Part shown: positions 33,450-41,401 of the stretch, piece by piece | How positions within the stretch are numbered: the first letter of the stretch is position 1 | Layout of the letters: each line of letters begins with the position of its first letter | From: Candidatus Thorarchaeota archaeon | Lineage (GTDB): Archaea > Asgardarchaeota > Thorarchaeia > Thorarchaeales > Thorarchaeaceae | Direction of reading: 5' to 3' | Length of the DNA stretch: 64,000 nt | Assembly: GCA_020348985.1 (NCBI GenBank) | Contig: CP070761.1 | Span: 2,891,006 to 2,955,005 of the forward strand | The notes under the pieces: model-generated | Database searches by the model: none | What the model was told of the DNA's origin: nothing | What the model saw: only the letters and a program-made list of their open reading frames with translations | Position numbers and translations under genes: made by a program

Positions 33450-33527
33450 CATAGGTACTTATTAGCGAGCCAATAAGCAACCGGTTGGCTGAAAGATCGT
33501 TAGAGCGTTTCAGCAGGATGACAAGAC

Positions 33528-34208
33528 ATGGTGAGTATTCCATTACCGGTCATTGCTGTAAATTTCAAAACCTATCCACAAGCAACAGGTGCAAAGGCAG
33601 TTCTGCTAGCCAAGGCTTGTGAGAAGGCCTCGGAAGAGTTCGGGGTCTCCGCAGTTGTTGCACCCCAAGTATCCGATTTGTACAGAGTGAGTCAGGAGGT
33701 CAATATCCCTGTGTTCTCTCAGCATATGGATCCCGGTGACCCCGGAAGGTTCACGGGTCACGTGCTCGGAGAAACTCTTCTCGAATCAGGATGTTCGGGT
33801 ACTCTTCTCAATCATTCGGAGAACAGGATGCAGCTGGCCGACATTGAAGCCTCGGTAAGAAAAGCTGAGAAGCTCGATCTCTACACAATCGTGTGCACCA
33901 ACAATCCGCAAGTGAGTGTGGCAGCGGCATCAATTGGCCCTTCTGCAGTAGCAGTAGAGCCACCAGAGCTAATTGGTACTGGGATCTCCGTATCCCAAGC
34001 CCAACCTGAGGTCATCTCTGGCACTGTTGAGAAGATAAGGGCAGTGAATCCAGATGTTGTGATTTTATGCGGTGCTGGAATCAGTAATGGCGATGATGTC
34101 CTTGCAGCATCCAAGCTGGGATCGCAAGGAGTCCTTCTGGCATCAGCCGTGGCCAAATCGGACAAGCCCGAAGAGGTTCTCGCGGACCTAATGAGACCTC
34201 TAGCTTAG
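33528..34208 (+). CDS. tpiA: triosephosphate isomerase, archaeal type
   Basis: A 226-residue triosephosphate isomerase of the compact archaeal class (bacterial enzymes have about 250). Diagnostic features: PLPVIAVNFKTY with the N-terminal Asn-Lys substrate ligands, LLNHSENRM with the catalytic electrophile His, VEPPELIGTG with the catalytic Glu, and LCGAGISNGDDVLAA for the phosphate. It interconverts the two triose phosphates. It is transcribed alone between the hypothetical gene and a DUF89 gene. The start follows an AGGATGA Shine-Dalgarno-like sequence at 33516-33522. Confidence 0.95.
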   Translation: MVSIPLPVIAVNFKTYPQATGAKAVLLAKACEKASEEFGVSAVVAPQVSDLYRVSQEVNIPVFSQHMDPGDPGRFTGHVLGETLLESGCSGTLLNHSENRMQLADIEASVRKAEKLDLYTIVCTNNPQVSVAAASIGPSAVAVEPPELIGTGISVSQAQPEVISGTVEKIRAVNPDVVILCGAGISNGDDVLAASKLGSQGVLLASAVAKSDKPEEVLADLMRPLA

Positions 34209-34267
34209 TGGCCCCTTCCACATTCTTTTTACTTGAACTCAATTGGCTTTGAATCCGGGCGATAATC

Positions 34268-35158
34268 TTGAAGGTCACACTCTATTGTGCACACTGTCTT
34301 CTTGAAAGAGCAGTGAATCAGGTGAAGCTTGCCACGGATGATGAGAATACTCGGCTGGAAGTTACAACCGTGATGCTTCAGTTTCTAGCTGACAACTTCA
34401 ATGACGAATCTGTTCCGAGCCACATAGGAACAGACAGAGATCTGATAGTGCAGGAGATGACCGGAAAGGACCCTTATGCAGAACTCAAGCAAATTTCGAA
34501 TCAGATGGCATTGAGCATCTTACCCGAGCTCAAGGCACTGGTTGATGAAGCTCCCAATGAAGATGACAGATTCCGAAGGGCGGCTTTGATTGCTGCCGCG
34601 GCAAATGCAATAGAGTTCGATGTCTCAGGTCGTGAATTCAGTCTAGATGATCTAAGAGCCATTCTTGAAAGTGTCGAGTCAGACCTAGTCATCGATCAAG
34701 TCAGTGAATTCATGAATCTCTGTCGAAGTGTTGACGAAGTGACATATCTCATGGACAACTCTGGAGAGATTGTCCTGGATATGATTCTCATTGGTGAGCT
34801 AAGACGCATAGGTCCTAGAGTGGTTGCTGTGGTTAAGGGGGGTCCCGTCCTCAATGATGCTACAATGATCGACGCAGAAGAAGTCGGTCTCATGGAGTGT
34901 GCAGACGAAGTTCGCCATACAGGTGCGTCCGCGATTGGTGTGAATCTGGAACGTGTTTCTGGTGAATTCAAGGAGTTGTTCCAGAAATCCCAACTGATTG
35001 TTGCCAAAGGTATGGGAAATTACGAATCTCTTACAGAGCTAGAACCAACAGCTCCGGTAGTCCATATCCTTAGGACAAAGTGTTCTCCCGTGGCTGACCA
35101 CATCGGTGTCGCTCGTGACAAGAATGTGATCTTGATTCGCTACCCTAAGAGTGGCTAG
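34268..35158 (+). CDS. DUF89/ARMT1-family phosphatase-like protein
   Basis: A 296-residue DUF89 protein. The N-terminal YCAHCLLERAVNQVK contains the cysteine pair typical of the archaeal subgroup; the catalytic core segments are VTYLMDNSGEIVLDMIL, VVKGGPVLNDATMIDAEEV, VAKGMGNYESLTEL and TKCSPVADHIGV. Family members are metal-dependent damage-control phosphatases that act on sugar phosphates or carboxyl groups in glutamate methylation (ARMT1). Specific substrate unknown. The start is TTG at 34268; the frame is closed shortly upstream and no better codon is available. A TATA-like TTCTTTTTACTT is at 34223-34234. Confidence 0.87.
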   Translation: MKVTLYCAHCLLERAVNQVKLATDDENTRLEVTTVMLQFLADNFNDESVPSHIGTDRDLIVQEMTGKDPYAELKQISNQMALSILPELKALVDEAPNEDDRFRRAALIAAAANAIEFDVSGREFSLDDLRAILESVESDLVIDQVSEFMNLCRSVDEVTYLMDNSGEIVLDMILIGELRRIGPRVVAVVKGGPVLNDATMIDAEEVGLMECADEVRHTGASAIGVNLERVSGEFKELFQKSQLIVAKGMGNYESLTELEPTAPVVHILRTKCSPVADHIGVARDKNVILIRYPKSG

Positions 35159-35175
35159 ACGAACCACATAGTACC

Positions 35176-35991
35176 CTATCTTCGAGTGAGTGACCTAGTA
35201 TATGAGAGACTCTTGTAGAACTCAACCTTCAGTTCTGGAAACTCCAGGCTCATCTGATGTCTTAGTCTCTCCATTCCTGGGTCCTCTGTGACAAACGGTC
35301 CCAGTTCAAGTGTGCTGATGCCTTCTTCATGAGCCATCATCCTGACATCAGGGGCCAGTTCTCCGGTCACAATCGTTCCGACATCTTCACTCTTAGCGGA
35401 GATTATTTCTGAGATGTCGATATAGCTCCCCGGAAAAATCAAAATTGACTGGACTTCATCATCCAAATCGCCCGAAAAAGTAACAGATTCCATTCCAAGC
35501 TTATCCGCCACAAAGTCTGAGAATCTTGAGTGATTCATCACATCGCTCGGACCGCATACTCTCCCTGCAGGAACGACATCTGTCAAATCCCCAGTGACAA
35601 CAAAATCACGTAGCCTCTTCAGACCAAGCAAATCGCATAGAGCATCGGCCATTCCATCTTTTACTCCAACCCAACCGCTCCCGAGAACATATGACGAGAT
35701 GTAGTTCTTTGAAAGCAATCTAATCCTTTTCAGGTCGAGACCAGTGATTCTGTCCACAATGAATGGGAACAATGGTCGAAAAGTAATGACAAGATTGGCC
35801 TTCTCTTGAGTTGCCTTGGTCACTGCTGCACCCGAAAGATAAGTTGTAATTACTACTCTGCTAATTGTGGTGTTTATCATGTCACTATCTGACTGGGGAC
35901 CTATCTCTACACGAGAATCGTGTCCCCGTATAGTGTAGTCCCTCGGAGCTATTCCTCTTAGATACTTCACGATTTCAAGAAGCGTGGTCAT
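35176..35991 (-). CDS. NIF3-like (DUF34) protein with altered metal motif
   Basis: A 271-residue protein of the NIF3/DUF34 fold: VITTYLSGAAVTKATQEKANLVI, then GLDLKRIRLLSKNYISSYVLGSGW and a KDGMADALCDLLGL segment. In the metal-binding members the second segment reads as a double-histidine LITHHP; here it is LVITFRPLF, so both histidines are replaced, and the C-terminal GHxxtE becomes GPFVTE. Metal binding is probably lost. The frame is open to 36039 but the family starts at the ATG at 35991. It converges with the DUF89 gene, and its function is unknown. Confidence 0.75.
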   Translation of the reverse strand: MTTLLEIVKYLRGIAPRDYTIRGHDSRVEIGPQSDSDMINTTISRVVITTYLSGAAVTKATQEKANLVITFRPLFPFIVDRITGLDLKRIRLLSKNYISSYVLGSGWVGVKDGMADALCDLLGLKRLRDFVVTGDLTDVVPAGRVCGPSDVMNHSRFSDFVADKLGMESVTFSGDLDDEVQSILIFPGSYIDISEIISAKSEDVGTIVTGELAPDVRMMAHEEGISTLELGPFVTEDPGMERLRHQMSLEFPELKVEFYKSLSYTRSLTRR

Positions 35992-36101
35992 TGAAAGTCC
36001 CGTCCGTTCCCGAGCTCCCAGTGTGAGTAATGAGATCACTCAGAAAACCCACACACGAATCGAACTCTTCAGTCTTGTCCCTTCTAACCTATCTCCCAAT
36101 T

Positions 36102-38570
36102 CTATCTCGTACGGACCCGGAATAGTAGTACGATTACAACTACGGCAGCAATGACGCCACCAAGGATGAATTCCATTCCAATACCAGGGGTTGCTTCATC
36201 AGGCTCTACCTGATAGATTCCGTAGTTGATATCGTAAGTGTAACCAAAAGTGTCGACAACCGTGATTTGAATCAGAAGTGAAGTTTCGCCTGGGAAGGGG
36301 CCTATCTCAAGTCCATATCCATTCCCATAGTTCTCCATCGGAGCTGTTTGAGCATCTCCGCCTTCAACCACATACTCCAATGTGACAGAGGAGATGAACC
36401 TGTAGTCTCCTGGGTTTCTCAGGAGCAGAATCGTGATGGCATGTCCTCCCTCAACGAGCTCTTCTGAAACCTGGACGGAGGGGACGAAACCGTATGCTTC
36501 TACCATAATCGGTTTCGGCTTGTATGTCGTGTTGTAGTCTCTTACGTATAGCCCTATTCGAGCATAGCCATAGTCACCAACATCGTAGCCGAAGCCGACT
36601 ATTTCGGTGGATTGAGGTCCAATTTCCACCAACATTGACGGTAAGTCGAACGTGACCGCGTCTGCTATGACTGGAGTGACATTTACGCTAAGGCCTACGT
36701 CGAGATTGTTGGTGAATGTAATTGAAAAGGATCTGTTAGAATGAGGTTCCTCCAAACCGAAACTCTCGCCTAGCGGGCTCACTTCGATTCCAAGGATCAC
36801 ATCAGATACTGCGTCATTTGCCAGCTTAATTGCCCTTGTTGGATTCCAGTGTTCGAGGGAGCTTTCAGCATCAGCAAGGTAGAGTCTCGCAACACCAACA
36901 TCCTCGCCTGACAGCTCAAGTGCATCAAGCTGTGCTTCTGCATCGACAACGACCGTCTCCGCTTCATCCCATGTTTCCATGAATCTATCAACCCAGACTT
37001 TTTGGCCAAAGACTAGGCCATTGAATTTGTCGAGAATAACCGTCCTTCTATTCAAGAGCGCATCAACAATATCATCCACGGACAGCGTTCCATTGGGACC
37101 TGTTGGGTCTCGCACGAACAAGACATTGAGAATTCCGTCCAGATTCCTTGAGCCATGCGTATCACACGATGCTATGAACGGTGCGTGGTAGGCCGCTTCG
37201 CCTATTCCATGAATATAGCCCCTGTTGTTGACCTCGACCCCTTCGTACCCGATTGTTTCAAGCTGGTTGTAAGGCTCGGCGTGTTTTGGTGAAAGTGTTG
37301 GATGACTTAGGAAGACAACTCCTCCCTGGGCATGAATGCCATCAACGGCTTCCTGAACACTTGTAGTGAATATGTTCTCAGTCATCGGGAAGCCAACCAT
37401 GTGCGGTGTCCGGGATATCTCTGCTCCAATTCCGATGAGAACATCAAGATTGTATAGATCCCGAAGTGCCTTCACTTGGATTCCGCCGACAATTCCGTTC
37501 TGAGCAGGAGTCTCATACGAATGGTCTGTAACAATGAAGTAGTCCAGCTTGACTTCTAATGCTCGAAGCATTTGCTCCCAAGGAGTAGCAGTACCGTCAC
37601 TTACAGTCGTATGTTCATGAATAACACCACTGAAAATCTCATACTCCTCTATCTCTGTGCTGTTAATCTCCGGTCCACTACCAACTTCGATGATTGCTAG
37701 CTCAGGAGGATCAACTTCCCTTGGATTGTTTCCAACCAGCCAATCTATGACGTTTAGAGAGAACTGAAAGTGATCGTTCTCACCTACCTGCCCAGTTGCG
37801 GTAGTGCCCGGCTCATTTCGTCTATATTGCGAGAATGGTCCCGAAGAACCTACAGCCACAACCCTGCCAGAGCCGCTCTCTGAATATGCGACGAAGTCCT
37901 TTTCGTCTGACATGACAACAGATACTGCTGGACTTGTTACTTCCAGTGAACAACCGTATATGTCATCATTTGACGCATGAAGAGACTGGACGCTATAGGT
38001 CAGGTGATGGTCTTCTATCTCGTCAGCAGTACGTAGGCTCCACGTCATGACTCTGTCGAGGTTGAATGAAATCCCGTAAGTCTCCGAAACCGCATTCAAG
38101 TAGTCGGGCGTGTATATCCATCCAAGAGTTGTATAGTCAACTCCTACTAGCAAAAGGCTTCCACCGGCATCAACGAAGTCGTGAATTGCTGTTATTTCTC
38201 CTGCAGTGAGTGCCTCCTGAGGGAAGAACAAACACAGAACATCGTAGTCATTGAGAATGCCGGAGTCCAAGGAAGAACCCCAATTCATTGACACATTGTG
38301 ACCGTACTCTCTGAGAACCCAACCGAACATCGAGGCATTACCAGGAACCCAGATCTCTGATGTGGGTCCTGCATGTGACTCGTCAACAAGGATTCTAGCG
38401 CTTTCGAATGTCTGAGATGTCTCGTTCACATGAACAGGAGATGACACAGTTGTCGAATTGTCAAAGGCCGGTAGGGCCGGTGTCACAATCGGCAGTAGAA
38501 GGACAATCAAGATCAAAAGGCGACTAGAAAGACGAGTCACTTTAATCGAGACGAAGCGGGACCTTGTCAC
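36102..38570 (-). CDS. membrane-anchored protein with GATase-like and PHP domains
   Basis: An 822-residue surface protein. Order: signal peptide (residues 15-35), a GATase1-like domain (about 60-290) with LLLVGVDYTTLGW and AVGSSGPFSQY segments, then a PHP domain (about 310-560) with FSGVIHEHTTVSDG, FIVTDHSYE, GIGAEISRTPHMVGFP, VFLSHPTLS and ASCDTHGS as metal ligand segments, a helical linker, beta-sandwich domains, and a C-terminal membrane helix (GGVIAAVVVIVLLF). An ectodomain PHP metallophosphoesterase next to a glutaminase-like fold is unusual; it may cleave extracellular phosphoesters or be a cell-wall modulator (inference). Confidence 0.85.
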   Translation of the reverse strand: MTRSRFVSIKVTRLSSRLLILIVLLLPIVTPALPAFDNSTTVSSPVHVNETSQTFESARILVDESHAGPTSEIWVPGNASMFGWVLREYGHNVSMNWGSSLDSGILNDYDVLCLFFPQEALTAGEITAIHDFVDAGGSLLLVGVDYTTLGWIYTPDYLNAVSETYGISFNLDRVMTWSLRTADEIEDHHLTYSVQSLHASNDDIYGCSLEVTSPAVSVVMSDEKDFVAYSESGSGRVVAVGSSGPFSQYRRNEPGTTATGQVGENDHFQFSLNVIDWLVGNNPREVDPPELAIIEVGSGPEINSTEIEEYEIFSGVIHEHTTVSDGTATPWEQMLRALEVKLDYFIVTDHSYETPAQNGIVGGIQVKALRDLYNLDVLIGIGAEISRTPHMVGFPMTENIFTTSVQEAVDGIHAQGGVVFLSHPTLSPKHAEPYNQLETIGYEGVEVNNRGYIHGIGEAAYHAPFIASCDTHGSRNLDGILNVLFVRDPTGPNGTLSVDDIVDALLNRRTVILDKFNGLVFGQKVWVDRFMETWDEAETVVVDAEAQLDALELSGEDVGVARLYLADAESSLEHWNPTRAIKLANDAVSDVILGIEVSPLGESFGLEEPHSNRSFSITFTNNLDVGLSVNVTPVIADAVTFDLPSMLVEIGPQSTEIVGFGYDVGDYGYARIGLYVRDYNTTYKPKPIMVEAYGFVPSVQVSEELVEGGHAITILLLRNPGDYRFISSVTLEYVVEGGDAQTAPMENYGNGYGLEIGPFPGETSLLIQITVVDTFGYTYDINYGIYQVEPDEATPGIGMEFILGGVIAAVVVIVLLFRVRTR

Positions 38571-38673
38571 TATTAAGGCTTACATTTGAGGAGTGGACAG
38601 CCTTGCAGCGTGTTGGCCGCTGATATGACTCCGTCCAACGAATCCTATGGTTAGTTTGGTCCGTCCTTCTGAG

Positions 38674-38967
38674 CTATTCTTCAATGTCTTCGTCATAGCT
38701 GTATAGTTCGTCAATGTCGTCTAGGATTTCGGAGTCAACTTCCTCTATTACTTCAAGCTCTGGTGCTTTCTTTTCCTTCTTCTTCTTCTCTCTCTTGGGC
38801 TCCTTTTCGGCTACTTCTAGGCTCTCTCCGCGCTTTCTCATCTGGGCCCAAAATCGACGCCTTGCTTTCTGGTGTTTTCTGACGCGTCGGAGATCTGTCT
38901 GCTGAGGATTCTGGACTCTCATCAGACGTCTGCGATCTCTTTCGAGAGCTCTACCCTTCTTCGCCAT
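38674..38967 (-). CDS. small basic-acidic hypothetical protein
   Basis: A 97-residue protein with a strongly basic first half (RALERDRRRLMRVQ, RRVRKHQKARRRFWAQMRKRG), a lysine-rich linker (KREKKKKEKKAPE) and an acidic C-terminus (EVDSEILDDIDELYSYDEDIEE). Such polyampholytes bind nucleic acid or ribosomal particles, but no named family is recognised. A signal peptide and membrane helix are absent. It is transcribed toward the PHP surface protein with a 103-bp gap. Confidence 0.7.
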   Translation of the reverse strand: MAKKGRALERDRRRLMRVQNPQQTDLRRVRKHQKARRRFWAQMRKRGESLEVAEKEPKREKKKKEKKAPELEVIEEVDSEILDDIDELYSYDEDIEE

Positions 38968-39109
38968 GAAATATCACGTCGCGAGGTTTTCTCGGGCAGC
39001 AACCTCCAGCTCGTTTTATAACTGTGTCGGGTGTAACGCATTCCAGATGGTCGGAGTTTACTCTTCGAATCCTTTGTCAGGAATCTGACACAATTCGATG
39101 TGAAGCGTG

Positions 39110-39631
39110 ATGAGTCGGACATCAGGCAGCCGGGAGGTTAGTATTCGTCTACGTCTTGAACCCTCCCTGCTGGAACGAATTGATAGACTGGTTGGCAAGA
39201 ACGGGAGACAGCACTTCATCAAAGACGCTATTCTCTGGAGACTGGAACAGGACCTCCCGCCAATTGTGTTGGAGCTTGTGGATGATGTTGAGGAACTGAA
39301 GAAGAGAGTTGATCATCTTGAATCATCGCAATCAGCCAGTGTATACATGGAAGACATGAGTGCCACCGTCAAAGAGAAGGTTTGCAGAGACGATTTTGAT
39401 CGGAGGATGTTGGCATACTTCCTTCAGCACAGTGGTGCAACATCACCAGAACTCGCGAAAGCACTAGCAGGCAGCTCTGATAAGCGAAGGACAATCCATG
39501 ACCGCATTGTGAAACTCAACGAAAGGGCAGTTCAACTTCTAGGAGTTCCTATTCTAGCACACGAGAAAGGGATTATTGACGGAAAACGGGGTGCATGGTG
39601 GATTATCAACACAGATCGTATGTTGGCCTGA
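39110..39631 (+). CDS. RHH-coiled coil-winged helix regulator
   Basis: A 173-residue protein. Residues 1-40 look like a ribbon-helix-helix domain (REVSIRLRLEPSLLERIDRL, HFIKDAILWRLEQDL), residues 45-70 form a short coiled coil (VEELKKRVDHLESS), and residues 85-173 look like a winged helix (MLAYFLQHSGATSPELAKALAGSSDKRRTIHDRIVKL ... GKRGAWWIINTDR). Two DNA-binding modules on one chain imply a local transcription regulator; target unknown. The start is ATG 39110, preceded in frame by a GTG. It lies upstream of tRNA-Arg on the same strand. Confidence 0.75.
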   Translation: MSRTSGSREVSIRLRLEPSLLERIDRLVGKNGRQHFIKDAILWRLEQDLPPIVLELVDDVEELKKRVDHLESSQSASVYMEDMSATVKEKVCRDDFDRRMLAYFLQHSGATSPELAKALAGSSDKRRTIHDRIVKLNERAVQLLGVPILAHEKGIIDGKRGAWWIINTDRMLA

Positions 39632-39649
39632 ATGCAACTCTAGAGCAAA

Positions 39650-39658
39650 TCTTTAAGG
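39650..39658 (+). promoter_or_regulatory. TATA box of tRNA-Arg(CCG)
   Basis: TCTTTAAGG occupies -29 to -21 relative to the first tRNA base at 39679, a normal archaeal TATA position. Confidence 0.6.
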
Positions 39659-39678
39659 AAATCCATCAAAGGGCCGAT

Positions 39679-39756
39679 GGGGCCGTAGTCTAGCATGGAT
39701 AAGGCACCAGCCTCCGGAGTTGGTCATCCCCGGTTCGAATCCGGGCGGTCCCGCCA
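39679..39756 (+). tRNA. tRNA-Arg, anticodon CCG
   Basis: A complete 78-nt tRNA, intron-free. Acceptor GGGGCCG pairs with CGGTCCC, the anticodon stem is CCAGC/GTTGG around loop CTCCGGA (anticodon CCG, reads CGG arginine codon), and the T arm is CCCGG-TTCGAAT-CCGGG. G15 and C48 of the Levitt pair are present, the site of archaeosine. The 3' CCA is encoded in the gene. It differs from the second tRNA-Arg at only four positions. Confidence 0.95.
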
Positions 39757-39843
39757 TTGAATTCTAGTACTTCATGCGATGCCGGTTTCTCTCGGACTTT
39801 AAAAGACTGCAACAGAACACCCTCCTGAATCGGGGTTTACTGA

Positions 39844-40083
39844 ATGAGCACTACTAGAGAGGCAACTGCCTCCGAAGAGAGAATTGTTGAGAGATTCCGA
39901 AGATATCTCAATGGACCAGTGGGCAAGACTGTCCTTGACAATTTGGATGAAGGGGAGAGCTTTATACTTCAAACCTCTGAGCACACTTTGAGAATCACGA
40001 AGTCTCGTGGCAAGGCGATTGTCAGTCTTGTTGACAGTCGATTCAGCAAGAAACCATCCAGATGGACGCTTCCCACGGCATAG
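39844..40083 (+). CDS. hypothetical protein between tRNA genes
   Basis: A 79-residue protein between the two tRNA-Arg genes on the same strand. It has a charged N-terminal helix (REATASEERIVERFRRYLNG) and a C-terminal beta part (ESFILQTSEHTLRITKSRGKAIVSLVDS). It ends 76 bases before the second tRNA. I recognise no family. A start at ATG 39844 fits the spacing; the antisense frames covering this region are shadows. Confidence 0.65.
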   Translation: MSTTREATASEERIVERFRRYLNGPVGKTVLDNLDEGESFILQTSEHTLRITKSRGKAIVSLVDSRFSKKPSRWTLPTA

Positions 40084-40128
40084 AACGATATCTGAATTGC
40101 ATAACATTTCTTCTGCATCAGCGAAGAG

Positions 40129-40136
40129 TCTATAAG
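40129..40136 (+). promoter_or_regulatory. TATA box of tRNA-Arg(GCG)
   Basis: TCTATAAG lies at -31 to -24 relative to the first base of the tRNA at 40160. Confidence 0.6.
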
Positions 40137-40159
40137 TTGACCACAGCCAACCGCTGAAC

Positions 40160-40237
40160 GGGGCCGTAGTCTAGCATGGATAAGGCGCCAGCCTGCGGAG
40201 TTGGATATCCCCGGTTCGAATCCGGGCGGTCCCGCCA
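40160..40237 (+). tRNA. tRNA-Arg, anticodon GCG
   Basis: A complete 78-nt tRNA with the same acceptor, T arm and D arm as the CCG gene, and anticodon loop CTGCGGA (anticodon GCG, reads CGC and CGU). It also encodes CCA and carries G15-C48. The four differences are position 26 (A to G), the anticodon wobble base (C to G) and two variable-loop bases. The pair looks like a recent duplication with anticodon divergence. Confidence 0.95.
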
Positions 40238-40255
40238 TCGCTTCTTTTGCTCAGT

Positions 40256-40789
40256 CTACGTGGTCCTCTGCCACTGTTTCAGCTTTTGAAAGACGTGGGC
40301 GATTGTATCCGCCCTTATTGACTGTTTTTCTACTTCTTCCCTGGAAAGTTCTCTCATCTGGGTCGCCGGCGCCCCCGAGTTGAGACTTCTGGGGGGGATT
40401 ACCACGTTTGCAGGGACAATAGAACCTGGGGCAAGCATGACTCCCTCCCCCAGCGTTGCACCGTCGAACAGAACACAGCCTTCGCCTATGTTTGCAGTGT
40501 CGCCGACATAGACCCCGTGAACTACAGAGGCGGTTCCAATCACAGTCTGAGTTCCGATGATTGTTGGATTGTCCTCAGTATGAGCATGAATAACAACACT
40601 ATCTTGTATACACGAACTCTCCCCAATCCTCACAGACGCGTGGTCGCCACGGATCACCGCGCCAGGCCAAACGCTAGCCTTGGGTCCTATTTCAACATCT
40701 CCGACAACTGTCGCTTGAAGGCTCACGAAGGCCTCAGAGTCAATCTTGGGGGTCTTTCCGCCAAACTCCAGGATCGGCACATCTTCCAC
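40256..40789 (-). CDS. gamma-carbonic anhydrase-like hexapeptide-repeat protein
   Basis: A 177-residue left-handed beta-helix protein with hexapeptide repeats (VGDVEIGPKASVWPGAVIRGD). The three zinc histidines of gamma-class enzymes (VIH, VGH, LHG) map to His68 (VVIH), Thr86 (VIGT) and His91 (VVHG): one ligand is threonine. The Cam spacing of five residues between second and third ligand is kept, so the loss is in the ligand itself. It may be a non-catalytic YrdA/PaaY-like protein. The gene has a TATA box 24-33 bases before its ATG, so it is predicted to be leaderless. Confidence 0.82.
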   Translation of the reverse strand: MEDVPILEFGGKTPKIDSEAFVSLQATVVGDVEIGPKASVWPGAVIRGDHASVRIGESSCIQDSVVIHAHTEDNPTIIGTQTVIGTASVVHGVYVGDTANIGEGCVLFDGATLGEGVMLAPGSIVPANVVIPPRSLNSGAPATQMRELSREEVEKQSIRADTIAHVFQKLKQWQRTT

Positions 40790-40812
40790 CTAGAGAAGAT
40801 GCAGGGGCGGTT

Positions 40813-40841
40813 GTCTATAAGCATATTGAAAATGTATACAT
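40813..40841 (-). promoter_or_regulatory. TATA box and adjacent palindrome of the carbonic-anhydrase-like gene
   Basis: On the minus strand GCTTATAGAC (40813-40822) lies 24-33 bases before the ATG at 40789, predicting a leaderless transcript. Ten bases further upstream is the perfect palindrome ATGTATACAT (40832-40841), placed where an activator or repressor could touch TFB/TBP. Confidence 0.5.
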
Positions 40842-40898
40842 CAGAATCGATGTACCCAAAGAAATAGGTTGGGTCCCCGACCACGAGGACCTCTTGAA

Positions 40899-41267
40899 TC
40901 ATGTTGCCTCAGCCAATAGCTGTTCCGCAATGTCTTCATAGACTTCGGGCGGTCTCACACCAACTAGCTTGTCGATGTGTTTTCCAGATCCGTCGTCAAA
41001 GATCACCTGCTCACCATCTTTGTAGAATATGACACTGGGCACTCCACGAATCTTGTGTGCGAAGCTGAACTCCTGATTCTGATCCACATCAATCTTCACA
41101 ACGCGTAGTCCTTTGTCTCTGTACTTTTCGTCGATTGCTTCGAGAATAGGAGCCAAGGTCTTGCATGGTCCACACCATAGTGCGTGACAGTCCACGAAGA
41201 CAACCTTGTTCTCGCCCAATATTGTGTCTAGCTGGTCAGCCATGATCTCATCTACCATTGTCGCCAT
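40899..41267 (-). CDS. trx: thioredoxin
   Basis: A 122-residue thioredoxin with the classical active site WCGPC and the cis-proline in RGVPSVIFY. The buried aspartate region VVFVDCHALW is slightly unusual: a Cys occurs where most thioredoxins have Asp-Phe/Tyr. It reduces disulfides in the cytosol using an unseen reductase. The open frame begins at a TTG at 41276, but the ATG at 41267 is the more likely start. It is divergent from the helicase gene. Confidence 0.93.
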   Translation of the reverse strand: MATMVDEIMADQLDTILGENKVVFVDCHALWCGPCKTLAPILEAIDEKYRDKGLRVVKIDVDQNQEFSFAHKIRGVPSVIFYKDGEQVIFDDGSGKHIDKLVGVRPPEVYEDIAEQLLAEAT

Positions 41268-41401
41268 CTCTATCAACTCGCATTAATACGTAGTCTTATT
41301 CTTTTCCTAGAAGGAGTCGGTTGTGCGAGAAACCTTCACAACCGCATTTAACCGTTTGGTTATGTAGGTCTCCAAAGTTTGATAAGACGCAGCCAATCGA
41401 T

